The notes under the pieces are model-generated. The model was given only the letters and a program-made list of their open reading frames with translations. It had not been told where the DNA came from and made no database searches. A stretch of DNA of 64,000 nucleotides from Stictocephala bisonia. Taxonomy: Eukaryota > Arthropoda > Insecta > Hemiptera > Membracidae. The stretch's first letter is position 1; each line of letters starts with the position of its first letter. The stretch lies in assembly GCA_035578905.1 (NCBI GenBank), contig JAQJVL010002630.1:24750-88749 (forward strand), written 5' to 3'. Positions 45,315 to 54,797 of the stretch are shown piece after piece. Both the position numbers and the translations under genes were made by a program.

Positions 45315-46497
45315 CCTCCTCAGACCTGAATTGTTTTGTAATTTTTATTTACATTTGACCGATTGTACACTATAGTGTACATACTTTTTTTTTACCCTGG
45401 AATAAATATAAATAATTGATTTCAAACTGTAATGGCCTATTTGTACGCTGTGGCGTACATTTGGGATGGGCCTGTGCAGTGCTGCTACCTTCCGGACTAA
45501 GTTAGAACTACAACACTGACAGTTATCCTACCAGACTTCAACAATCACGAACAAGTACCAGATCATCTGATTTGTTTTACGAAGTTTGAAGTGTAAAGGT
45601 AAGCTTTATGTTATTTATATTAGTTGTTATCATAAGATAAAGACTTAAGCTACATATTAATGCATGTGTAGAGCTTGAAATCCTTATAAACAAGTAAAAA
45701 AATGAAGCAAAACTGTCGTGTACAACTAGACTAATAAACTATAATGGCAACAACACTTGTAAAAGAGGTTATGTTGTTTATTTGCCTATATTTTAGGCTA
45801 ATATTTCTCGTTTCTTTCAGATATAACATGGATTATCATCTACGTGATGAAGACATTATAGACATGATTGGAGATGAATCTTGCAAATGCTTTGGCATCT
45901 GTTGGAAAAAATGTGGGCTTGAAAAAAAGAGGTAGGCCATATAACGAACCAGAAGAGCATAATCACCAGGATAAAAGAGGACGGAATGAAAAGCGGCCCA
46001 CTGAAGAAATTAAATATGATTCTATTGATCATCTACCAATTCATGACGACAAAAGTGAACCTACAAGGTATAAGAACATTGACTGTGGCAAATTTCGCTC
46101 TCATTGGTTTTGTCAAAAGTGCAAAGTTCATTTGTGTATGACCAAAACCAGAAACTGTTTTTTGACATTTCATAAAAAATAAAAAAACCAATTATTTTTC
46201 AATTTACTTGACTTACAGTACACGTTATTTTGTAAATAAAGTTTAATTTCATTCAAATAAACTCTATTCATTTATGACCTATTCTGACACAAGTGTGGCC
46301 TAGTGTACACTATAATGTACATTTGATAACACAGCTGATAAGAAGTATAAACTGTCTGCTTCCTATAAAATATACATTTTAGACCCTAAATAACATTATT
46401 TAGGTAGTGGCATATTTTTCCAACAGTTTTTCATAAATCAGGTCACAACTTAGTCAAAAAAGTATGTACATTATAGTGTACGCCAGGTCTGAGGAGG
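45315..46497 (+). mobile_element. piggyBac element, TTAA-flanked, internally deleted
   Basis: The TIR CCTCCTCAGACCTG at 45315-45328 is exactly inverted as CAGGTCTGAGGAGG at 46484-46497. TTAA lies directly outside (45311-45314, 46498-46501). Subterminal palindromes TGTACACTATAGTGTACA (45365) and variants at 45441, 46303 and 46464 occur on both sides. Only the 3' end of the transposase gene remains, so this is a deletion derivative of an autonomous element. Confidence 0.95.
45830..46182 (+). pseudogene. piggyBac transposase C-terminal remnant with Cys-rich domain
   Basis: The frame at 45868-46182 reads GLKKRGRPYNEP, then SIDHLPIHDD and CGKFRSHWFCQKCKVHLC, then NCFLTFHKK and stop. This matches the C-terminal zinc-binding domain of piggyBac-derived transposases, which contacts the terminal repeats. 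The catalytic domain is absent, lost in the internal deletion between the left TIR and 45830. An alternative frame upstream (45826-45900) starts MDYHLRDEDIIDMIGD, like the acidic N-terminus of piggyBac transposases, so N- and C-terminal ends appear joined. Confidence 0.8.
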
Positions 46498-46920
46498 TTA
46501 AAACGATGGCTGAAATGATACTGGGCAGAGGTGAAGCTTTTGTTGCATTAGATAACAGTTTTAGAACAAACATGACCTAAACGAAACGAATGACACAGCG
46601 GAAGCGTAAATAAAAATAAAACCAATTTGGATTACTCGTATACGAATAAGTAGAGCGATGTCTGTCTGACTTTACTGCTACAGAGTGTATTCGGACTAGG
46701 GATTGGACAAACGACTGAAAATATTCATCGGATGTTTCATTTTATGGCCATTTAATTCATTCGGTTTTTTCATCTGGATGATTCATCTGCTTCATGCCTC
46801 TTGTAGGTTTTTTTTTAAGAGGTGTTCATTTTCTGCTGTATATGCTTGATGGAATTGTTTTGGTTGTAAATTAAAAGTCATTTTTTAAAATAAATTCCAC
46901 AAATTTTAATTTATATAAAA

Positions 46921-46948
46921 GCGCTTTCGCCGGTTAAGGCATCTTCAG
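46921..46948 (-). ncRNA. Hammerhead-like motif in the 3' region of the Penelope element
   Basis: On the minus strand CTGAAGA is followed by a stem GCC-TTAACC-GGC, then GAAAGCGCTT. The two conserved core halves (CUGANGA and GAAA) and the small self-complementary AGCGCT after GAAA match the layout of Penelope hammerheads, which act as dimers because stem III is tiny. One extra U separates the first core half from stem II. It lies 115 bp downstream of the RT/GIY-YIG ORF, where Penelope terminal repeats sit. Confidence 0.55.
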
Positions 46949-47062
46949 TTGTAATACATTATATACAGAAAACATATGTGAATAAAAATAACAAAAAAAT
47001 CACATGTAAAACATTAAATACTAGTTAAATTAAATTTAAGTGGCTAAGTTTGATAAGAATTA

Positions 47063-48639
47063 TTATGAATTAAAATATGGCTTAGAGTTTTCAATTTTCG
47101 ATGATATTTCTTCTTCAATTAAAGGTAAAAATATATTACTAAAATTTAGAGACGGTTGCGAAATACATTCATCTTTCAAAACTGCCATACATGCACTTTC
47201 AATTTGGTTTCTCTTGGTCCATAAAGGTTCTTTTAAAATTATACTTGTAGAATTAAAATTGATATCATGTTTTTCATTAATAGCATGTTCAACTAATTTT
47301 GATTTTTCTGTATTTTCTTTTTTATAATTGTAAATGTGCTCGTTTATTCTTTTTGAAATTGGTCTTGAAGTTTGACCTATATACGTTTTATTGCAATCAC
47401 AATCAATTTTATATATTACATTCTTTGTTTCTTGTTGTTTATTTTTTGGTTTTAATTTAGTTAAATGGCTTCTTAGATTGTTGGACGAATTAAATACAGT
47501 TCTGATGTTAAATTTTGAATTAACTTTACGAATTTTTTCAGATATTCCTTTGACATATGGAATCGTAACTGTTGTTAGAGGTTTCTGTTGTTCATAATTT
47601 TTATTTGTAATAAAGCTTTTGTTTTTTCTTTTTGCTTTTTCAATAATTTCTCTAGGATAATCATTTTTAATCAACAGATCTGTAGTATCTTTTTCTTCAA
47701 GTATTTTGTCTTTCTTATCTGTGACTAATGTATCAATCCTTTTAAATAAACTTTGTATAAGACCAATTTTAACATGTTGAGGATGGTTTGAATTATAATT
47801 TAGATACTGTCCACTGAAAGTTTTTTTGTGAAAAAGAGAAGTCTTAATTTTGTTATCATTTGTCTTAGTAATTAAAACGTCCAGAAAAGGAATTTCTCCA
47901 TTAATTTCATTTTCAATAGTGAATTTTATTGTCGGTCTTATTTTATTTATATATGTTAAAAATTCATTCTGTATGTTAAAATTTTCTTCCCAAACACAAA
48001 AGATATCATCAATATACCTCAACCAAATTTTGGGTTCATATTTTTCCAATCTTCAAAAACAATGTTTTCAAAATGATCCATAAAAATATTACTAATTATA
48101 GGACTGAGTACACCACCCATAGGTAGACCTGAAACTTGATTGTAAAATTTTGTTTCTATTTGAAAATAATTATGGTTAACACATACAGTGAGTAGTTCCA
48201 TTATGCAATCGACAGAGAGGTTTGTTCTTGTTTTAAGACTATTGTCATTTTTAAGGAGTGTTTTAATCAAATTTAATGCTTCAGGGACAGGTACATTTGT
48301 AAATAGACTATTGACGTCATAACTAACCATAATGTCACTGGATGTAACAGTAACTTCTTTGATTTTGGTAATAAAATCTTCAGAGTTTTTAATGTAAGAT
48401 TGAGCTTGTCCAAACAACGGATTTATGATTGGTAACAAATATTTAGACAACTTGTACAATGGAGAATCTATGGAACTAACTATTGGCCTTAAGGGAATTA
48501 GGTCCTTATGAAGTTTTGGTAGTCCATAAAAATGAGGATAAAATAAAAATGTCTTGTAGGTTAACAAATGAACAGATATAAAACATCTGCAACGAAATAG
48601 TCCGTACGGTAGCTTACAGTAGGTAAATAACTCCTCCAT
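47063..48639 (-). pseudogene. Penelope-like element: reverse transcriptase plus GIY-YIG endonuclease, 5'-truncated, one frameshift
   Basis: RT motifs on the minus strand are FYGLPKLHK, LRPIVSS, VSYDVNSLFTNVP with catalytic Asp, SGLPMGGVLSPIISNIFM and, after a single-base frameshift near 48045, RYIDDIFCVW with the catalytic Asp pair. The C-terminus is a GIY-YIG nuclease: NVIYKIDCDCNKTYIGQTSR, then KRINEHI and a late Glu. This RT plus GIY-YIG order is diagnostic of Penelope elements. The N-terminal third is missing, ending near 48640. The nearly open frame implies a fairly young insertion. It lies inside the TIR-bounded region at 45150-50234. Confidence 0.93.
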
Positions 48640-49138
48640 TTGTAAAATACAAGTTTGTGCTTATTTATTCAATATTGAAGATATGTGTAGCCTTTTCACT
48701 TTGTGTAAATTACAATAGTTAAAAGCATAATTTTATATTTACAGAACCATTTTTATTTTTAAAATGTACACTTAAAAATACATATGTTTTATCAAATTGG
48801 AAACATCAGAGGTAAAAAACCAAAAAACTAATTGAACTCTGATTAAGAAAATCCCGCTGTTAGAAAATAAAATTAAATATACATTTCGATTTTAAATCCA
48901 TTATTTACAAATTAATTATTGAGAAAGGGAAGATGATTAGATAACGAAGCATCGGTAAATAAAACCTCCGAGAGGCAGCCAAGGAGTGGAGAGTCAGAAC
49001 TCCTAATCAGAACAGATGAAATTATCCGTTCGGATTGGAACAGATGAATCCTCCGTTGCTCTTGCGAACAGAGTGGGGGTATGAAACAGATGAATTCTCC
49101 GTTCCTGGCTTTCCTCATAATCGACGAGTAGTGGTCAG

Positions 49139-50029
49139 TAGAGATGGGCAAAAATTTACGCAACGGTTGTTTTGCAACGGTTGCGGGCCGACGACGGTTG
49201 CAGCTTACAACGGTTGCGGATAAACCCCAGTTGCAGCTGCAACTATGTCGTCGATCGTACCGTGATCTGAAACTGAAACCGATCAGACAACCCAGCTGAA
49301 ACTGAACTACTTGATGCACGCGCATTCGTTGGCGTTGGAGTTTACGCTGCAGCTCCTTGTCCTTGTAGTTATTTAGGGCTATACTTTATTTAAATAATGG
49401 GACAGAATGTGCATTATTAGCTAAATTTTAATTTGCTTTTCTTTTAGTTTTATCACTTATTAGTTTCACTAGGTTATATAATAAATATTTAATTGTTGTT
49501 TTTTTAAATTTTTAATGCCGTAATATATTACCATCATTCCATTGCTGCCAAAAGTAGCAATCTGTTTTAATTTGGGTTTTAAATTTCTTTCATTTTTTAC
49601 AGTAGTATTGTTGTACTTTTTTTTTTGTTGTAGTATTTTTTTGTTTAGTAACAATGTATAGATATTGTTAATAATTATTGTTTATCATGATTGATTAAAA
49701 CCTTGTATAAACAAAGAATTTAGTTTTAATCAGTAATTTTGCATTTCATTAGACCTATATCTAATACAACCTGCATTAAGCATTGAAAACATTATTTATT
49801 ACTGTTATAGTACGCGTTGCAACTATAAGCATGAAGCGGTTGTGAGAAAGAGAACAAAGCGGCAACTATGGGCTGCAGCTGACTGTGGCACTTGTGCGCG
49901 GTAGTTGTTGGCAGGTGAAAACATTGCCTCGCAACCGCTGCAGCTGCAACCATTGTTTGCAACCGTTGCACTTCTGCAACCGCTGCAGCTGCAGCGGTTG
50001 CGGGAAATTGACAACGTATTCCATCCCTA
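49139..50029. mobile_element. hAT-like MITE with CGGTTGC subterminal repeats, 8-bp target duplication
   Basis: GTGGTCAG is duplicated at 49131-49138 and 50030-50037. The ends are TAGAGATGG and the inverted CCATCCCTA. Both subterminal regions hold many copies of CAACGGTTGC, GCAGCTGCAAC and their complements, within about 150 bp of each end. The middle is AT-rich. The clean duplication and TAGNGATGG-type ends fit hAT. There is no transposase, and open frames through the repeats are artefacts. Confidence 0.93.
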
Positions 50030-50268
50030 GTGGTCAGTGGAGGTTTCATCCATCTTTTAATCCTACGAGTGAAGCAACAACCGGAGGAATCGGTATTTTT
50101 CTTCCGATGTTTCTCGGATATTCGGACCAAGTTACTCGGAACGTGGTTTACACGTTAAGAGAGGCATCCAAGTGATGCGCGCACAACAACCGAGTTCGAT
50201 CGGACCGAGTACACTCGTATCGTTTCAACCCGGCGTGACGTTCTTCATGGGGCATGGTCACTAGCCAG

Positions 50269-51216
50269 TAGTGTTCGGACACCGAAGCCCTAACATCGAT
50301 GTTACCATCGATGCCGACATCGATATGTCTACATCGATGGCGATAAATCATCGGCCCGAAAACATCGATGTTTGAACATCGATCATTATTAATTTAGCGA
50401 TACACACTACTTAAGCGATATATCAACACCTATTTCCTTTCATTCAGCGTTTCGGATAATAATAAGTTCATTACGAGTTTATTAAAATAGCTTTAAAATA
50501 ATAATGTTAAACTAATCTATTATTAAGTTTCCTCCAAGTCTTATCCTATGCATTATTAAACAATAGTATACTAATTGAATGAAAAAAAATAGACCAAAAT
50601 AGTTTTCAAATTTGTATTCAGCGCAAAAAACACATCAAAATAAAAAAAGATGATTAAAATACCATAAAAATTAACGGAAATATGACAAAAATACTAAAAG
50701 TTGTGACATTGGTTTTTTCGAATTTTTCGGTAAAATACGTTATTTCCGCGGAATAAAAAGCATATCTCGTGAAAATACAGCCAATTCTAGACCCATTTCA
50801 AGCAAAATGTTCCAAATTTGTTTGGTGGCAAGAAAGTGCATAATTACCAAAATCACTAAGAACGAAGAATCATAAACGGTTCACTAATTACTTATTTAAA
50901 TACAGTTAGCAAAATATTGACCGTAAACAAAACTGTGAACTTGAATCAGTCAATCAGGAGACTTATAATTCTATAAAAAGCAACTGATATGTCTTTAAAA
51001 CACAATTAATTTGGAATTTGATGTATAATTATTGTACATTATAATATAATGGATGTAAAATTTAATTTCCGTGAACTGCTATCGAATTTGAAATATCGAC
51101 CTATCGACATCGATGTTAGAAAAACATCGGCAGCTGACCATCGATGGCAAAAACGTCGAACATCGATCTCGTAACATCGATGTTTCAGAAACATCGAACA
51201 TCGATGCCGAACACTA
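50269..51216. mobile_element. hAT-like MITE with ACATCGATG subterminal repeats, 8-bp target duplication
   Basis: CTAGCCAG is duplicated at 50261-50268 and 51217-51224. The ends are TAGTGTTCGG and the inverted CCGAACACTA. ACATCGATGTT-type palindromes occur about ten times near each end. The core (50590-50862) is a piece of MITE family A with its right terminus, so another element is nested within, or was captured by, this one. There is no transposase. Confidence 0.93.
50590..50862 (+). repeat. MITE family A, 3' half inside a hAT-like MITE
   Basis: It is collinear with the last third of the copies at 37656-38405 and 52080-53046 (TTGTATTCAGCGCAAAAAAC to GACCCATTTCAAGCAAAATG). It retains the right TIR GTGGCAAGAAAGTGCATAAT then TACC, which lets the family's TIR be defined. 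Confidence 0.85.
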
Positions 51217-51224
51217 CTAGCCAG

Positions 51225-52079
51225 ACTGTGACTCTAGAGAGACTGATAACTGGACTACCACAAGCGTCTCGTAGTACTAGTCACAGCGGTATGGGAGTCA
51301 CTCACGAGTTGTGAAGAGTGGAGGTTTTCATCCATCTGATAGTTGGTACGAGACACCGGATGAATCGGTTGTGATGCAACAACCAGAGTAATCGGTATTT
51401 TTCATCCGATGTTTACTATTTCTATTTCTACTTAATTCGTATTTTCTGGAAGTAAGAATAGTTGAGTAGGAAGAAAGTATTCCTTAAAATTTTTATTTGA
51501 ATTTGTGAGGCTCTTTTAGTCTTACATTTTCTTCCGTTCATTGTTCGTATATCAACTCCTTTATCATGATGTTAATGTACTATTTAGATTCCAATGGGAA
51601 CCGCGTGTATACCCTCAAGGTAAGTCTTAGGCTAATTGGGTAGTTATTCAAAGGCCTAAATCACAGTATGCATTTTTCAAGTTATTTCGCAAAACATTCA
51701 TATAATGGGCTAACTTTGAAATAACTTGCAAATTTTTGGGGCGAAAAGCCAGGAAACTATGAAAACGAGAAAAAGTGGAACAATGTTTTTGATCCTAAAT
51801 CCGTTATTGTTGTTGTAAATATATTATGGGTACACAAATTAAAGGGAATTGCGTCCTGATCACTATTATAGCAAAGGTTTTGCAATTGAAAAATTAGTAA
51901 GCGTGTTAGAGCTGAAAATGTGCTGTTTTCAGTATTGTTGTTTTGCTTGGTAAGGTTGTGGTTAGGTTAGGTTATTAAAAATACTAAACCTAACCTAAGA
52001 TGATGTAACCTACTTTACCTAAAAAAAAAAACCTAACTGTATGGGTTCCCAACCTAACCTATACAAACATTACTCAGTC
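51225..52079. other. Non-coding DNA with an inverted TTAGG-like segment
   Basis: At 51325-51410 a block matches the host sequence at 50030-50115 (GTGGAGGTTTTCATCCATCT). At 51960-52000 GGTTAGGTTAGGTTATT faces AAACCTAACCTAAG, and more AACCTAACC words follow to 52060. No genes were seen. Confidence 0.5.
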
Positions 52080-53046
52080 GGTATTCATGCAGTTTCTTGC
52101 CACCAAATAAATTTGGAACATTCCAAATAAATTTGGAAAATTTATATTATCATAATATCATATGACACTATTCATTGCAAACTTCGAATGAAGAATATTT
52201 GAATTGAATTGGAAAAAAACCCTGGCTGTTGGGCTATTAATAAATTGCCCTTTCTGAGGAACAGTCAAACTCAGATAGTAACAAGACTACACTCATCCAC
52301 ACTCATCCTACACTCATCTAACCATTCATATTCGCCTTAAAATACCAACATCGTTGTGTCGGCGTCTCATATATAAATAAATAAAATTTTGCTTGCAATG
52401 GGTCTAGAATTGTCTGTATTTTCACAAGATATGCGTTTCATTCTGTGGATATAACGTATTTTACCGAAAAATTCGATAAAACCAATGTCACAACTTTTAG
52501 TATTTTTGTCATATTTCTGGTAATTTAAATGGTATTTTAATCATCTTTTATTTTTATTTGTTTTTTGCGCTGAATGCAAATCTGAAAACTATTTTGGTCT
52601 ATTACAACTATTTCTCAAGATATAACGGAAAAACTACTATCGCGGCGAATCACGATTAGCGGCAGGCCGTCACGGAGGCCAAACACTCGAATTTAACTCA
52701 AATTAAGAATTTTTGTTGAGAAAATAGACAATAAGGATAAGATAGGTAATGTTAGTAAAAAATGCATTTTTTGGGCTGAAAGAGTAAGTTAATTTTACTA
52801 TAAAACCAGTTATATATTTGTGTTCAGCATATAAAAACACGAGAAATGAAAAAAAAATAGCCGAAAAATAAAAATTTTTCAAAAAGTTCCTTTTTCACTA
52901 TCAGATAAAAAACTAGTTTTCGATTTTTTGGTAAAAAACGGGTTTTCCGCGGATGAAATCAGGCTCCTCAAGAGATAAACTCATATTTCACCACTTTTTC
53001 AACAAGAAATCGTATTTTCAGAGGTGGCAAAAAGTGCATAATTACC
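52080..53046 (-). mobile_element. MITE family A, copy 2, both TIRs, SINE inserted
   Basis: The ends are GGTATTCATGCAGTTTCTTG at 52081 and the inverted AAAGTGCATAATTACC at 53031-53046. The body is the reverse complement of 37656-38405. A SINE interrupts it at about 52195-52386. Two short tandem copies of CCAAATAAATTTGGAA lie next to the left TIR. It is non-coding. Confidence 0.88.
52195..52386 (+). repeat. SINE inserted in MITE family A
   Basis: CCTGGCTGTTGGGCTATTAA, then GACTACACTCATCCACACTC, CATATTCGCCTTAAAATACC, GTTGTGTCGGCGTCTCATAT and an (AAAT)n tail at about 52370-52386. This is the best preserved 3' end of the second SINE subfamily. The tRNA head seems missing. Confidence 0.88.
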
Positions 53047-53951
53047 CATTACTATATTCAAATAGGCAGTCTTTCGATGCTAACACACTTAATAATGGTC
53101 CGATTACAAAACCCTTTACATATTCTTGACCAGGACGAAATTCTGCATAATTTGAGTACCTACAATGCTATAGTTTAGAATTGAATAACATTTTTCAATT
53201 TTTCCTTTATGTAAAACATTTACTTTTCACAAAAGAAAAATGCTTTTCCCCAATGTGCTATTTCGAATAATTACCCTTAATTGTTTATTATTTGGTTGTT
53301 GGAAATAAAAGTTTTGTATCAGAAGTAAAGGTATTATTGGAAAGAGCACACTATGCCTTTTCAAGATAGTTTTCTCAATATGAACTAATTTTGAAAGTAC
53401 TTCAAACATATTTTGTGGGAAAGCACTTTTCTTTTTGGAAAAGTAAAATTTTACTACTAAAAGGAGAAATAGAAAACTATTTTGTGTTACTAAAACATAG
53501 CGGTTTGGCAACTCTAATTGTGCAGACTTTATCTTTAAAATTAACACGTTCTACTAAACAATTAGTAGTTTGTTATTTTGTGAAGTTGGTAAAAATAGTT
53601 TTTGGTTGTTTAGTTACTGTAGTTTAAAGAAAAACATAAGGTGGTTGAAACTAATTTGAACCGGCTTATGAGCAATAATATCTATATTGCAAAAATGCAA
53701 CAGAGGGCACCTATGACATATAAATTTAACAGCCCTTATCTCGGTGGTATTTAAGATTTAAATTTCCAAAGCCCTTTAAACTTTAAATTTAGTGCAGTTT
53801 TTTAGTGTTTTTAGTTTAATATTTTCGTAATTCAGTTATGGACATTGTGGGTGATGTCGGTTAATATTTGGATGATCGGGACATTGAACAGGATACAACA
53901 GCCTACTGTTGCAATTTTGCAACAATGGAATTTTCTTGTTTTAATCTGATA
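53047..53951. other. AT-rich DNA, no gene supported
   Basis: Open stretches at 53227-53547 (minus) and 53391-53627 (plus) have no motifs. The motif TTGCAAAAATGCAACAG at 53685 and CTGTTGCAATTTTGCAACAA at 53907 form inverted echoes just outside the TIR-B element. Confidence 0.35.
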
Positions 53952-54357
53952 TACCGTAAACAGGAGTGGCTTGAGGCCTGTGGGGTGACTTGAAACCAAA
54001 AGCTAAAGAAAGTTTTTAACTTATTTTTATCACCAAGTCATTATTAAAATCTTACAAACTTAGACTTATTTTGAAGCCTGAAACTTTAGCTACAAAATGA
54101 CATACTGCTTTATTTCATAGAAGTAAAAATTAAAGTTAAAAAATATATATGTAAAACCTAAAAAATTGTGGAAAAATTGTTTCACTAATATGATATTTTT
54201 CTTCAAGATAAATGACTTGGAAATTAGACAATTGACAAATCATTTTTTGACTCCTGAGACAACATTATCAGCATAGTTGTGTTTTCTATTTGTGATAGAA
54301 TAGACATTATAATAATTTTATCAAAATCCAACATATTTTTCATAATTTTGCGGTGAC

Positions 54358-54594
54358 TTGATACCAAAATATCAAGATATTTTGAGTGAGGAGTATAAAA
54401 TTACTGCAATGTGTATGAGTGGCCCTAACAACTTCAAGTGGCCAAATAACTCTGATGTCTGTTGGCACAATGAATGTGATATAAAAGAACATATAAAGCC
54501 TCCTTTACCAATAAATGCCCGAGGAACGTACAGTGTTGCAGAAGTGCTTAAATGGAGGCTGAATGAAAAATTCAATGATAATTGGAGGCGTTAA
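54358..54594 (+). CDS. Transposon family B C-terminal domain protein, second copy
   Basis: The 78-codon frame aligns with the ORF at 35168-35392: KYQDILSEEYKITAMCM, NNFKWPNNSDVCWHNECDIK, PPLPINARGTYSVAEV. Most differences are single substitutions, and the stop is shifted by four codons (NDNWRR end). A shared open frame in two diverged copies suggests it was coding in the ancestral element. No catalytic residues are recognisable. Confidence 0.6.
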   Translation: MIPKYQDILSEEYKITAMCMSGPNNFKWPNNSDVCWHNECDIKEHIKPPLPINARGTYSVAEVLKWRLNEKFNDNWRR

Positions 54595-54797
54595 TAAGTA
54601 TATATAGTTAAACATTTAGATAAATAATTGAAAAATTGAACTTTATTTATTGAACAGTTTGCCTCACTTCTTGATTAAATGACACGTTTTTATATACACA
54701 AGTTATTTACAGTATTTCAAGTAACTGTTTGAAGAAGAAAAACTTAAATTTGGTTGATTTTTTTATATGGAAATAGAAGTCTTATAGTGTGTATTAG

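Larger units (their letters stand above)
45150..50234. mobile_element. About 5.1-kb region bounded by TIRs (unassigned DNA transposon), heavily nested
   Basis: GGGTTGACACGATACGAG (45153-45170) and then GTACCCGGACCGAG are matched inverted at 50201-50234 (CTCGTATCGTTTCAACCC). About 30 of 35 positions agree. No clean target duplication is visible, so the superfamily is open. Inside are, in order, a piggyBac derivative, a Penelope-like element and a hAT-like element. Segments near 46690-46760, 48930-49130 and 50030-50120 with ATTCATCGGATG, CAGATGAATTCTCCG and CGGTATTTTTC seem to be the host element. A similar block recurs at 51325-51410. Confidence 0.6.

Noticed and set aside
47040..48083. Plus-strand ORFs opposite the Penelope RT
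   Set aside because: They are antisense shadows of the RT/GIY-YIG frame, without motifs.
49035..50175. ORFs with Cys-rich or Asn-Gly repeats in the 49-50 kb region
   Set aside because: They are generated by CAACGGTTGC subterminal repeats of a hAT-like MITE, with no conserved domain.
51960..52060. Interstitial telomere array
   Set aside because: There are only two or three TTAGG-like words per side, inverted relative to each other, which is too short and irregular.
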